Assembly (NCBI GenBank): GCA_947372965.1 | Contig: CANBVR010000013.1 | Coordinates: forward strand, 1 to 34,922 | DNA from: Actinomycetota bacterium | GTDB taxonomy: Bacteria > Actinomycetota > Actinomycetes > Nanopelagicales > Nanopelagicaceae | Length of the DNA: 34,922 bases | Direction of reading: 5' to 3' | Part shown: piece by piece, positions 8,189 to 16,383 of the stretch | How positions within the stretch are numbered: position 1 is the stretch's first letter | Layout of the letters: each line of letters begins with the position of its first letter | Notes under the pieces: model-generated | What the model saw: the letters and a program-made list of their open reading frames with translations, nothing else | The model's database searches: none | What the model was told of the DNA's origin: nothing | Position numbers and translations under genes: made by a program

Positions 8189-10435
8189 CTATTGGCCGTC
8201 AAATAGCGGAATTGCAACTTGCGGACGCAGATGACTCTTATGAGCAACGACGGCCGCCGAGTGATATTCCTCAATCTTAGCCAGATTTGCTGATGAGCCA
8301 TAAGGCCTACCATCTACGACAGGGCCCATCTCTGCGTTCATTACCGCTATGACATCGTCACCAGAAATGGTCTTATAAGTTTCAAGGGCATGGGCCAGCG
8401 CCAACACTTTCTCGCGATTATCTCTGAGTACGATCTCTGCTCGCGAGAGTAAGCCGCTTAGGTTATTCTCAATGCGATCTGCCAATGCCATTCGAAGTTC
8501 TTTAGATCCATCATCCTTGCCTTTTGCGCCACCGGGAGCTCCAACTTCATTTCTCCGATTTGAAGCGTGGGAAGAAATAGTCTGACCCATTCCCCAATGG
8601 CCTTCCATAAAACTCGCGATAGTGGTCGCGCTTTCCAAATCACCAGAGACGCCCGAAGAGTTATCACCATCAAAGAACATGCGCTCGCCGGCAAGAGATG
8701 CAAGTGAGACCAAGATGTCAGCTTCATATTCAGTTCGCCATCTGGTGAATTGATCATCTGGTGGAATGCTTGCAACCATACCTAGGTAATCCGAACCCTT
8801 TTCGATTGTAGCCAAATCAATTGTCATGTGTTGTCGAACGAGATAAGCCATCACAGCGTGGCAGGCTTCGTGAACTGCAACAGCATGTCGCTCGCGATCA
8901 ATATATTCAACATCTTCAGCCGGACCCAAGTCCTTCAATTGCTTAGCCTTGATTACATCGCTCCAAGAGATTGCTGTGCGACCATTTCTAATTGCCATGA
9001 TAAGCGCTTCGTTGATCGTGTCTTTAATTGTCGCGCCAGTTGCGTAAGGCGTAATCGTTGCTAACTTATCAATCTCTTCAGTAGATAATGAATGAGAAAC
9101 CTTTGCAAGATACCCCTCATAAGTGCGAATCCGTCCGGCTTTACTTGGATAACCCACGCGATACATTCGATCGATTCGACCAGGGCGCAGAAGAGCTTCA
9201 TCTAGCGCCTCTGGCATATTGGTCGCCATGACTACCAGAATTCGGTATTTCGGTGGATTCTTTGGGCGCATTCCAAGAGCTCTACGAACAATGCGATTGA
9301 AGAATCCTCGTGGTTTCTTAAGTCCCGAAAGTTCAGTAAGTAGCGCTTGCAAAGTTCCCATTCCGCCGCCACCTGAACCCATTGCACTATTTGCAACAAA
9401 TGATTCCCGACTTAGAAGATATTTACTATTTCCAGATAGATAATCTCCGCCATGGCATGCCGTAGAAGATAGAGCAGAACTCCCCGAATTCATTCGTCCG
9501 GTAGATGTGGCTATCCCACGATTTCCAAGTGAATCGGCTTCATCAAAGAAGACAACGACGCCACCATAACGAAGGGCAAGCTTTCGCAACTTTCGAAAGA
9601 GCGATTTCACTTTTAAAACTCCGACACCAAAGAACATATTGTTAAAAGCACCTGGATCTACGAATACAAAGGGTTTTCCTGTCTCTCCGGCCATGGACTC
9701 CGCCATAAGAGTTTTTCCAGTACCGGGAGGTCCCCAAAGAAGAATTCCACCAGGAACATATCCACCGTGTTGCTCAATTAGTTGAGGTGATTCTAAGAAT
9801 AGAAGATTTTCCCGAATGCGATTTAGTACGTGGTCCTGACCCCAAACATCGGAAAATCTAGTTCTAATGTCATCAGGGAAATAGGTATCTATTCCACCCT
9901 TACTTAGAAACCAAAACATCGCGAAAAATTGGATGAGAATGAAAAAGACAGCGAAGAGTAGTTGACCCAACATTGGAAGGGCGCTCCAAATAACTTTTGG
10001 AGCTAGGAAAAGTGCGCGAACAGGAGTCTCCTTATAGATCGCACCAAGTACAACAGCGAGAAGAGCGATAAAAAGAAGAACCTTTATAACCCGACTTAAC
10101 CTATAGCGATTCCAATCGCTAAGGCGATGCAACTGACGATCTACGAAAGAAAAGTAGCGCTGCCAAAACCCATGATATGGGGAAAGAATTTCAGACAGTG
10201 CAAAATGGAGTTGTCTAATAACCTCCACAGCAACAAGTAGAAAAATCCACCACTTGCTCTGTGATATTTGAACACAACCATCCCAAAAAGAGAGAATTGG
10301 ATTGTCTGCTAGCGCCGCCCAAACTAATACAAGATAAACGAGTGAAAAGAGCCCAAGGAACTTGGTTCTATCGAAGGCCGAAAGGTGAATTCGGACCTTA
10401 CGATCACTATCTCGCAAGCGACTCTGGTCACTCAT
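8189..10435 (-). CDS. FtsH-like membrane AAA+/M41 zinc metalloprotease with four TM helices
   Basis: A 748-residue ATP-dependent membrane protease resembling FtsH. Four hydrophobic helices are predicted (about 24-42, 62-80, 115-134, 155-178) where classical FtsH has two and a periplasmic domain. The AAA+ module has Walker A GPPGTGKT (235-242), pore loop FFGVG (268-272), Walker B VVVFFDEAD (293-301) and a sensor/arginine-finger region with ATNMP and RPGRIDR (404-423). The M41 site is HEACH (522-526), with the third ligand Asp599 in SGDLESAT; the 73-residue spacing is close to that of FtsH. A Ser/Gly-rich insert (about 306-357) sits between Walker B and the second half of the AAA domain. The C-terminal ~110 residues continue beyond the metal ligand. 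The ATG overlaps the lipoprotein stop (ATGA). All catalytic residues are kept, so it is probably active. It could be a housekeeping FtsH substitute or a paralogue; the window cannot decide. Confidence 0.88.
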   Translation of the reverse strand: MSDQSRLRDSDRKVRIHLSAFDRTKFLGLFSLVYLVLVWAALADNPILSFWDGCVQISQSKWWIFLLVAVEVIRQLHFALSEILSPYHGFWQRYFSFVDRQLHRLSDWNRYRLSRVIKVLLFIALLAVVLGAIYKETPVRALFLAPKVIWSALPMLGQLLFAVFFILIQFFAMFWFLSKGGIDTYFPDDIRTRFSDVWGQDHVLNRIRENLLFLESPQLIEQHGGYVPGGILLWGPPGTGKTLMAESMAGETGKPFVFVDPGAFNNMFFGVGVLKVKSLFRKLRKLALRYGGVVVFFDEADSLGNRGIATSTGRMNSGSSALSSTACHGGDYLSGNSKYLLSRESFVANSAMGSGGGGMGTLQALLTELSGLKKPRGFFNRIVRRALGMRPKNPPKYRILVVMATNMPEALDEALLRPGRIDRMYRVGYPSKAGRIRTYEGYLAKVSHSLSTEEIDKLATITPYATGATIKDTINEALIMAIRNGRTAISWSDVIKAKQLKDLGPAEDVEYIDRERHAVAVHEACHAVMAYLVRQHMTIDLATIEKGSDYLGMVASIPPDDQFTRWRTEYEADILVSLASLAGERMFFDGDNSSGVSGDLESATTIASFMEGHWGMGQTISSHASNRRNEVGAPGGAKGKDDGSKELRMALADRIENNLSGLLSRAEIVLRDNREKVLALAHALETYKTISGDDVIAVMNAEMGPVVDGRPYGSSANLAKIEEYHSAAVVAHKSHLRPQVAIPLFDGQ

Positions 10436-11082
10436 CTATTTCCCCTTACAGTGAATGAATCTGCGATCTTTTTCAAAATTGCCTTGTGCGTGTTGTACCA
10501 ACTTGTCTTAGCCCTAATCATAAGAAAATAAATTCGAGATCGATCATCAGAGACTAAAGCCGTTTGGGAAATCGTTTGTGAAACCTTATCGCTTCCAGTT
10601 ACGGAGTAAAGGGATTGGACTCCCCTTGCGCCTTTCTGCACATTTTCAAGATCGTCGAGCAATTCCCACTGTGGAATATTTGAAGCAGATCCACCTAGCC
10701 AGCTAGTTAGAGGAAAGACCAAATCACGAAGCCAATTATAAGAAACCGAGTTCATTTCATCGCCATTTAGATCGCGCACTCGCAAATAGACGATTGCATC
10801 CTTTGGGGCATTTACCGAAAGGACCTCGGAAGGCGATACTCCTGAAGAGTAAGAATATGCTTCTTGAAAGACAACTGCTTGCGCTCTTGCCTTTGCAACC
10901 AAAGAAGTTGATTGCATCTCTCGATTATGAATCGCGCTCTCGGAAATTCTGTTCCAACCTTTGGGAATGGCGACGAAAGTTCCTGCACTTTTACTACCTG
11001 AATATATTTGTGAACTTGAACATGATGTCAGCGCAATAATCCCGATAAGGGACAGGGGAATAAATTGTTGCTTGCGAACCAT
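10432..11082 (-). CDS. predicted lipoprotein, translationally coupled to the FtsH-like protease
   Basis: A 216-residue protein with a lipoprotein signal: basic MVRKQQ, a hydrophobic core and lipobox LTSC with Cys21. It should be anchored to the outer face of the cytoplasmic membrane. The mature part has a PKGWNRIS segment and a C-terminal SRIYFLMIRAK...ADSFTVRG pattern. This reminds me of PsbP/Mog1-fold actinobacterial lipoproteins, but that is only a guess by pattern. It starts with ATG at 11082, 18 bases after aspS, with AGGAGAG upstream. Its stop overlaps the start of the protease gene by 4 bases, so the two are likely made together; a substrate or adaptor relationship is possible. No known family is firmly recognised. 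Confidence 0.8.
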   Translation of the reverse strand: MVRKQQFIPLSLIGIIALTSCSSSQIYSGSKSAGTFVAIPKGWNRISESAIHNREMQSTSLVAKARAQAVVFQEAYSYSSGVSPSEVLSVNAPKDAIVYLRVRDLNGDEMNSVSYNWLRDLVFPLTSWLGGSASNIPQWELLDDLENVQKGARGVQSLYSVTGSDKVSQTISQTALVSDDRSRIYFLMIRAKTSWYNTHKAILKKIADSFTVRGNR

Positions 11083-11100
11083 AATAGAAAGAATTCTCTC

Positions 11101-12870
11101 CTATTTATCTTCGCTTGTCTTGGCCTTCTCCGGGACATAATCAACGCCAGCCTCTTTGCGCTGTGGCGCTGTGATTGGTGTAGGGGCTCCAGTCAATGGA
11201 TCGCCACCACTTGCTGTCTTTGGGAAAGCAATTACTTCACGAATTGAATCGGCTCCAGCAAGGAGAGCACAAAGTCGATCGAGACCGAGCGCAATTCCAC
11301 CATGTGGTGGGGGTCCGTAGTTAAAAGCCTCTAGTAGGAATCCAAATTTACTTTCCGCTTCGGCCTTCGAGAGTCCAATGGTGTCAAAGACTCTTGCTTG
11401 AATATTTCTATCATGGATTCGAATTGAGCCTCCACCCAACTCAGTACCATTTAGAACGATGTCATAAGCATAGGCAAGGGCCGAGGCTGGATCCTTATCG
11501 AAAGTATCTGTGAATTCTGGCTTCGGTCCGGTAAATGGATGGTGAACCGCAGTCCAACCACTATTTGAATCGGTAGAATCAACTTGTTCAAACATTGGCG
11601 CATCAACAACCCACAAAAACTTCCAATCGCCATCTTTAATGAGATTGCAACGTCGACCAATCTCAAGGCGAACTGCTCCCAAAAGGTTAAGCGAAGAAAT
11701 TCTCTCCCCAGCAGCAAAAAATATTGCATCGCCAGGTGCAGCTCCTACGTGCGCTGCGATTCCAGAACTCTCACTCTCTGACAAATTCTTCGCAACTGGT
11801 CCACCCAAGGTTCCATCTTCATTAACCAAGATGTAAGCAAGGCCCTTTGCGCCACGCGCCTTAGCCCAATCTTGCCAAGCATCTAATTCGCGCCGGGCAG
11901 AAGAAGCTCCTCCAGGCATAACTACTGCTCCGACATAATCTGATTGGAAAACTCGGAATGTGGTCTCTTTAAAATAAGTCGTGACATCTACTAATTCGTT
12001 ACCGAAGCGCATATCAGGCTTATCTGAACCAAAACGCCGCATTGCTTCCCAATATGTCATGCGCAGAATTGGTTGGGGAATATCGTAGTTAACAGCCTTC
12101 TTAAAGACTCGAGTCAAAATCTTCTCTGCTACCTTCAAAATATCCTCTTGATCTACGAAGGACATTTCTATATCAAGTTGCGTGAACTCTGGCTGACGAT
12201 CGGCACGAAAATCTTCGTCACGAAAACAACGAGCGATTTGGTAATACCGTTCCATACCAGCCACCATCAGAAGTTGCTTGAACAACTGTGGTGATTGAGG
12301 AAGTGCATACCAGCTTCCAGGCTGAAGCCGCACTGGTACTAAGAAATCGCGAGCTCCTTCCGGAGTAGAACGAGTTAGGTAGGGAGTTTCGATCTCCAAG
12401 AAATCCTCTTCGTACATAACGCTTCGAATCTCAGATGTAACTTTAGAACGTAAACGTAAATTGCGAGCCGGACCTTCTCGGCGCAAATCTAAGTAGCGGT
12501 ACTTAAGACGTACCTCTTCGCTGATATTTCCAACATCACCACTGTCGACTGGGAAAGGCAGCGGAGCAGCTTCTGAAAGTACTTCAAGAGCATCGCAAAT
12601 AATTTCAATCTCGCCAGTTGCAATATTAGAATTTTCATTCCCGCTTGGGCGCAATCGGACAGTTCCGGTAATTACCAAGCACCATTCTGCTCGTAATGAC
12701 CCGGCTAGCTTTTCGTCATTGATAACAACCTGGGCGATTCCTGATGAATCACGAAAATCTATGAATGCAACTCCGCCATGGTCCCGACGGCGAGAAACCC
12801 AGCCAGCGAGTACAACCTTACTTCCCACATCCTTTTTGGAGAGAGATCCGGCATCATGCGTTCTAATCAT
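11101..12870 (-). CDS. aspS: aspartyl-tRNA synthetase, probably non-discriminating
   Basis: Bacterial-type class II AspRS of 589 residues. It has an N-terminal OB anticodon-binding domain ([19 protein letters not shown]), catalytic motif 2 ([19 protein letters not shown]), a GAD insert (about 290-400) and motif 3 ([13 protein letters not shown]) followed by REVIAFPKT. Residue 31 is His in RRDHGG and a Gly follows in RPSGNEN (G77). As I recall from work on Pseudomonas AspRS, these residues (H31 and G82 there) mark enzymes that also charge tRNA-Asn, which would require GatCAB. It starts with ATG at 12870 with GGAG nine bases upstream. hisS lies 36 bases upstream in the same orientation. Confidence 0.97.
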   Translation of the reverse strand: MIRTHDAGSLSKKDVGSKVVLAGWVSRRRDHGGVAFIDFRDSSGIAQVVINDEKLAGSLRAEWCLVITGTVRLRPSGNENSNIATGEIEIICDALEVLSEAAPLPFPVDSGDVGNISEEVRLKYRYLDLRREGPARNLRLRSKVTSEIRSVMYEEDFLEIETPYLTRSTPEGARDFLVPVRLQPGSWYALPQSPQLFKQLLMVAGMERYYQIARCFRDEDFRADRQPEFTQLDIEMSFVDQEDILKVAEKILTRVFKKAVNYDIPQPILRMTYWEAMRRFGSDKPDMRFGNELVDVTTYFKETTFRVFQSDYVGAVVMPGGASSARRELDAWQDWAKARGAKGLAYILVNEDGTLGGPVAKNLSESESSGIAAHVGAAPGDAIFFAAGERISSLNLLGAVRLEIGRRCNLIKDGDWKFLWVVDAPMFEQVDSTDSNSGWTAVHHPFTGPKPEFTDTFDKDPASALAYAYDIVLNGTELGGGSIRIHDRNIQARVFDTIGLSKAEAESKFGFLLEAFNYGPPPHGGIALGLDRLCALLAGADSIREVIAFPKTASGGDPLTGAPTPITAPQRKEAGVDYVPEKAKTSEDK

Positions 12871-12906
12871 CTAAACAGACTCCATAATTTTTAATAGTTG
12901 CGGTTT

Positions 12907-14160
12907 CTAGATTGCAAACTCTTGGGCTAGGGCGCTAAGTCTAACTTCTTTTGACTGCCCTGATTTCATATCCTTTAGCGCGCAAATCCCCGATGAGATC
13001 TCCCCATCACCAATTACTACAGCAAATTTTGCGCCACTCTTATCAGCTGCTTTCATCGAACCTTTAAGCGCTCGATCGCCATAAGCCATATCTGCCGAAA
13101 TTCCCGCATTTCGCAAATCATTTAACAATTTGACAACGTAATCCTTGTTTTCTTCTCCGAGTGAAATCAAGAAAAGATCGAGAGAATTTGAATCATTCTC
13201 GCCAGGGAGCAACCCTTCGGCCTCGCAGGCTAAGAGGATGCGGTCAATGCCCAGACCAAATCCAATTCCAGAAATATCACTGCCGCCAAGTTCGGCCATT
13301 AGTCCGTCGTAGCGTCCGCCACCACCAATTCCAGATTGAGCACCTAATTTGTCCGAGACAAATTCAAATGTTGTACCTGTGTAATAGTCCAAACCCCGCA
13401 CCATTCTCGGATTGACCGTAAAGGCAATTTCAAGGTTACCCAGAAGTTCCTGCACCTTTGAAAAGCTCTTTGCACTCTCCATAGATAGGTAATCTAGTAA
13501 CAGCGGGGCCTTGGCCATTTGAGAAATAATCTCTTCGCGCTTATCGTCAAATAACCGCAGCGGGTTGATCGCTGCTCGTTTTTGGGTAGCCTCATCGAGA
13601 TCCAATTTCGAAATAAAATCAACCAAATCTTTTCGATGAGCTGACCTACTTGCGCTATCGCCAAGTGAAGTAATGTCTAGTCGATAACTTAAACCAAGCT
13701 TCTTGAATGCTCGATCGGCAACCGCAATAACTTCAACGTCTAATTCGGGAGAAGGTAGTCCAATAGCTTCAATACCAAGTTGATAAAATTGACGGTATCT
13801 CCCAGCTTGTGGTCTTTCTGCGCGGAAGAAAGGACCGGAATACCAAACCTTCACCGGCAAAGTTCCTTTATCAAGATTGTATTGAATGACACTGCGCATT
13901 ACTCCAGCAGTACCTTCTGGTCGCAGCGTTATTGATCTTCCGCCACGATCTTCAAAGGTGTACATCTCTTTAGAAACCACATCGGTAGATTCGCCAACTC
14001 CACGCTTGAATAATTCGGTCTCTTCGAATACTGGCAATTCCATCAATTCATAGCCCGATAATCGCGCGGCAGAAATCAGTGTTTCGCGAATAAATTCAAA
14101 ATTCTTCGACCTGGGCGGGTAATACTCACTTACTCCCTTTGGAGCTTGAATCTCGTTCAT
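12907..14160 (-). CDS. hisS: histidyl-tRNA synthetase
   Basis: Class II HisRS, about 417 residues. Visible marks are the motif 2 region (LRPEGTAGVMRS, then FRAERPQAGRYRQFYQLG), the histidine-binding RGLDYYTGT, GGGGRYDGL and motif 3 (GFGLGIDRIL). The C-terminal anticodon-binding domain begins around residue 325. The ATG at 14158-14160 follows a GGGGGAG sequence and overlaps the stop of the metallo-hydrolase gene (TGATG). A GTG one codon upstream is the alternative start. The hydrolase-hisS pairing is common in actinobacteria. Confidence 0.97.
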   Translation of the reverse strand: MNEIQAPKGVSEYYPPRSKNFEFIRETLISAARLSGYELMELPVFEETELFKRGVGESTDVVSKEMYTFEDRGGRSITLRPEGTAGVMRSVIQYNLDKGTLPVKVWYSGPFFRAERPQAGRYRQFYQLGIEAIGLPSPELDVEVIAVADRAFKKLGLSYRLDITSLGDSASRSAHRKDLVDFISKLDLDEATQKRAAINPLRLFDDKREEIISQMAKAPLLLDYLSMESAKSFSKVQELLGNLEIAFTVNPRMVRGLDYYTGTTFEFVSDKLGAQSGIGGGGRYDGLMAELGGSDISGIGFGLGIDRILLACEAEGLLPGENDSNSLDLFLISLGEENKDYVVKLLNDLRNAGISADMAYGDRALKGSMKAADKSGAKFAVVIGDGEISSGICALKDMKSGQSKEVRLSALAQEFAI

Positions 14161-14861
14161 CACTCCCCCTTTATCGCTTTACTGTTTAAAAAAGTTTCTT
14201 GGAGATACGGATTACTCCTGCGCTCCCGTCCAATTGTAGTTTGTGGACCGTGTCCAGGTAGGACAATTAACTCATCATCTAGTGGCAGTATTTTATTACG
14301 CAGGGAATTGCGCATTTCCTGCGCAGATCCCGTAGGCATATCCGTGCGTCCTATCCCCCCAGCAAAAAGCACATCGCCAGAAATCAAATACGCGCCATCC
14401 ACATTAAACATCGCCGACCCTGCTGTATGTCCGGGGGCGTGACTCACCTCTATTTTGAAACCGGCAATTTCAAAGCTCTCTAAGTCTTTTAGTTCTCGTA
14501 CCTCTTGGGGTTCAGTAAAGCTAGTAACTCCAAGTTCAGACATAATTTGCGCACTCATTCCCCCAGCTTGAAGGGCTCTAAATGGGTCAAGAAGTAGGCG
14601 ACGGTCAATCGAATGAATTAGAGCTGGGATTTGGTATTCAGAACAGAATGGAACAACTGAAAAAGTGTGATCAAGATGGCCATGAGTGATCAATGAGGCA
14701 ATTGGTTTGAGATTATTTCTATTGATGACTTCTTTAATTGCACCCATCAAATTTGGATTTGCGATTCCCGGATCAACTATGAAACATTCCGAATTCCTTT
14801 TAGGCGCAAAAATCCAGCAATTTGTTTGGAAATAGGGGGCGACCACGACCTCAAGAAGCAC
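14160..14861 (-). CDS. metallo-beta-lactamase-fold hydrolase (glyoxalase II-like)
   Basis: A 233-residue cytoplasmic hydrolase with the complete dinuclear metal set: THGHLDH at 59-65, PGHTAGS near 145, SGDVLFAGGIGR (bridging Asp) near 160 and VLPGHGP near 204. This is the glyoxalase II/hydroxyacylglutathione-hydrolase-like subgroup, but actinobacteria lack glutathione, so the substrate is unknown. The start is GTG at 14861, with a textbook AGGAGGT five bases before it. An ATG four bases further upstream is out of frame and opens only a 4-codon ORF. It is the first gene of the minus-strand run into hisS and is divergent from the DUF349 gene. Confidence 0.9.
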   Translation of the reverse strand: MLLEVVVAPYFQTNCWIFAPKRNSECFIVDPGIANPNLMGAIKEVINRNNLKPIASLITHGHLDHTFSVVPFCSEYQIPALIHSIDRRLLLDPFRALQAGGMSAQIMSELGVTSFTEPQEVRELKDLESFEIAGFKIEVSHAPGHTAGSAMFNVDGAYLISGDVLFAGGIGRTDMPTGSAQEMRNSLRNKILPLDDELIVLPGHGPQTTIGRERRSNPYLQETFLNSKAIKGE

Positions 14862-14866
14862 TCATG

Positions 14867-14873
14867 ACCTCCT
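14867..14873 (-). promoter_or_regulatory. strong Shine-Dalgarno that decides the GTG start of the metallo-hydrolase
   Basis: AGGAGGT on the minus strand is followed by five bases and then GTG (14861-14859). The nearer ATG at 14865 is too close to the site and ends after four codons, so the GTG is the start. Confidence 0.75.
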
Positions 14874-15017
14874 TTTATGCAGCGCCCCATGCGCAAAAAA
14901 CCAACGACTTTTCTCAAAAGCGTGGTTCAGGGTACCTTTATCCAGTACAAACTTCGCGGTTATTCAAGCCCTAGGGTTATGAGTCGCCACTTAGTACCGA
15001 AATTCCATAACGTCAGA

Positions 15018-15032
15018 TTCGCAATTTGCGAA
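15018..15032. repeat. perfect 15-base palindrome, candidate operator
   Basis: TTCGCAA and TTGCGAA form 7-base inverted arms around a single central T, 28 bases upstream of the DUF349 start codon. Its size and symmetry fit a dimeric repressor site, but no cognate regulator is visible in the window. Confidence 0.5.
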
Positions 15033-15060
15033 TTGATCGCGCAACCGAGGAGAAAAGTTC

Positions 15061-16380
15061 ATGGATATTAAGCCAAATGAAGTAGCACTTAACGCCAATA
15101 CAAATTTGAGTGCAGCCTCTGCCCTAATTGGTGATCCAGCTCAATTCGGTCGCGTCGCAGAAGATGGAACGGTTTTTGTGAAAGTAAACGGTAGCGAACG
15201 CGCTGTCGGCTCATACCCAGGAAAGACATCAGAAGAGGCCTTGGCTTACTTTGTTCGCAAGTTCGAATCTGTCGCCTCAGAGGTGGCACTCTTGGCAGCT
15301 CGTATTAAGAGTGGCGCAATGGTGCCTTCTGATGCGCTTGAAGCTGTAAATAAATTACGTGAGCAGGTAACAAATCTAAATGGAGTCGGAGACCTCGCAA
15401 CCCTCGCGGCTTCCGTAGAGCAGATTCCATCACTCATCGAAGACCATAGGGCGGCATATCAAGAACGTAAAGATTTGGAAGCTGCTGTACGCGAAGCAAA
15501 GCGCGCGACTTCCCTTATTGCAAAAGAAAAGTTAGTTGCCGAAGCAGAGAGTCTTGCAATGTCGGAGAGTTGGAAGGTTACTTCCGAACGCCTAAAGGTT
15601 TTATTGGAAGAATGGAAAGCTGCACCACGTTTAGATAAAGCAACCGATGGCGAACTATGGAAGCGATTCTCTTCATCACGTAATAAGTTCGACAAACGTC
15701 GTCGCACCCATTTTGCTTCCCTTGAATCACTACAAGGTGAAGTAGCCGTTAAGAAGGAAGCGATCGTAAAGCAAGCCGAATTACTTGCGAACTCAAAGGA
15801 ATGGCTTCCAACTGCTCATAAGTTCAAAGAGCTCATGGATGCTTGGAAATCTTCAGGTCGTGGGAAGCAGAACGTTGATGCAAAGCTTTGGGCGAGATTT
15901 AAAGCCGCACAAGATCAGTTCTTTGCCGCCAAGAACGCAGACCTTGATAAGCGACAAGTAACCATGGCCGCCAACCTTCTGAAACGAGAAGAATTAATTA
16001 CTAAATTTGAAGCCCTGCTTCCAATATCAGATCTTCAAACTGCCAAGAAGGAGTTTCGCAAGTTGATGGAGCAATGGCAGAGAGTTGGAATGACCGAGCG
16101 ATCAAAGCGGGCTTCCCTAGATAGCCGTTTAGAAAAGGTCGAAAATGCGCTTCACGAATTGGTTGAGGAGCAAAATCGCCGTACAGATCCAACAGCAATC
16201 GCGCGAGCCAATGATGTTGTTAAGGGGTTGGAAGAGGCTATTTCGAATTATGAAGCCCAGGCACAAAAAGCCGAAGTCGCTGGAAATTCTGCAAAGGCAA
16301 CTGTTGCGCGCGAAGCTGCGGCTGCACGCCGAATCTGGCTGGAAGAAGCCAAAAAGGGTTTGTCGGACTTTAATAAGTAG
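15061..16380 (+). CDS. DUF349 repeat protein
   Basis: A 439-residue, almost wholly helical, charged protein on the opposite strand to its neighbours. After an N-terminal segment (about 1-65), which contains a small beta region (FGRVAEDGTVFVKVNGSERAVG), there are at least three DUF349-type units at about 165-225, 240-300 and 315-370. Each has the pattern W..t..k.L...W+..., then LW.rF...... (for example SWKVTSERLKVLLEEWK, then LWKRF; EWLPTAHKFKELMDAWK, then LWARF). Function is unknown. In actinobacteria a DUF349 gene convergent with relA is common. The ATG at 15061 has GAGGAG eight bases upstream. Its stop lies 3 bases from the relA stop, and no hairpin terminator is evident between the two. 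Confidence 0.88.
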   Translation: MDIKPNEVALNANTNLSAASALIGDPAQFGRVAEDGTVFVKVNGSERAVGSYPGKTSEEALAYFVRKFESVASEVALLAARIKSGAMVPSDALEAVNKLREQVTNLNGVGDLATLAASVEQIPSLIEDHRAAYQERKDLEAAVREAKRATSLIAKEKLVAEAESLAMSESWKVTSERLKVLLEEWKAAPRLDKATDGELWKRFSSSRNKFDKRRRTHFASLESLQGEVAVKKEAIVKQAELLANSKEWLPTAHKFKELMDAWKSSGRGKQNVDAKLWARFKAAQDQFFAAKNADLDKRQVTMAANLLKREELITKFEALLPISDLQTAKKEFRKLMEQWQRVGMTERSKRASLDSRLEKVENALHELVEEQNRRTDPTAIARANDVVKGLEEAISNYEAQAQKAEVAGNSAKATVAREAAAARRIWLEEAKKGLSDFNK

Positions 16381-16383
16381 TTT

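Larger units (their letters stand above)
14862..15060. promoter_or_regulatory. divergent intergenic region, metallo-hydrolase/hisS versus DUF349 gene
   Basis: This 199-base region is the longest non-coding stretch in the window and must contain the start signals for both directions. Toward the right, a GAGGAG at 15047-15052 lies eight bases before the DUF349 ATG. Toward the left is the AGGAGGT of the hydrolase. A perfect palindrome lies at 15018-15032. A minus-strand TTGAAT (14962-14967) and GATAAA (14937-14942) could form a promoter with a long 19-base spacer, but the match is weak. I see no clear -10/-35 pair for the plus-strand gene. Confidence 0.6.

Noticed and set aside
14882-14894. GCGC-loop-GCGC hairpin next to a run of A/T as a terminator
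   Set aside because: The stem is only 4 bases, and on neither strand does a T-run follow it in the right direction; it lies in the leader of the metallo-hydrolase gene.
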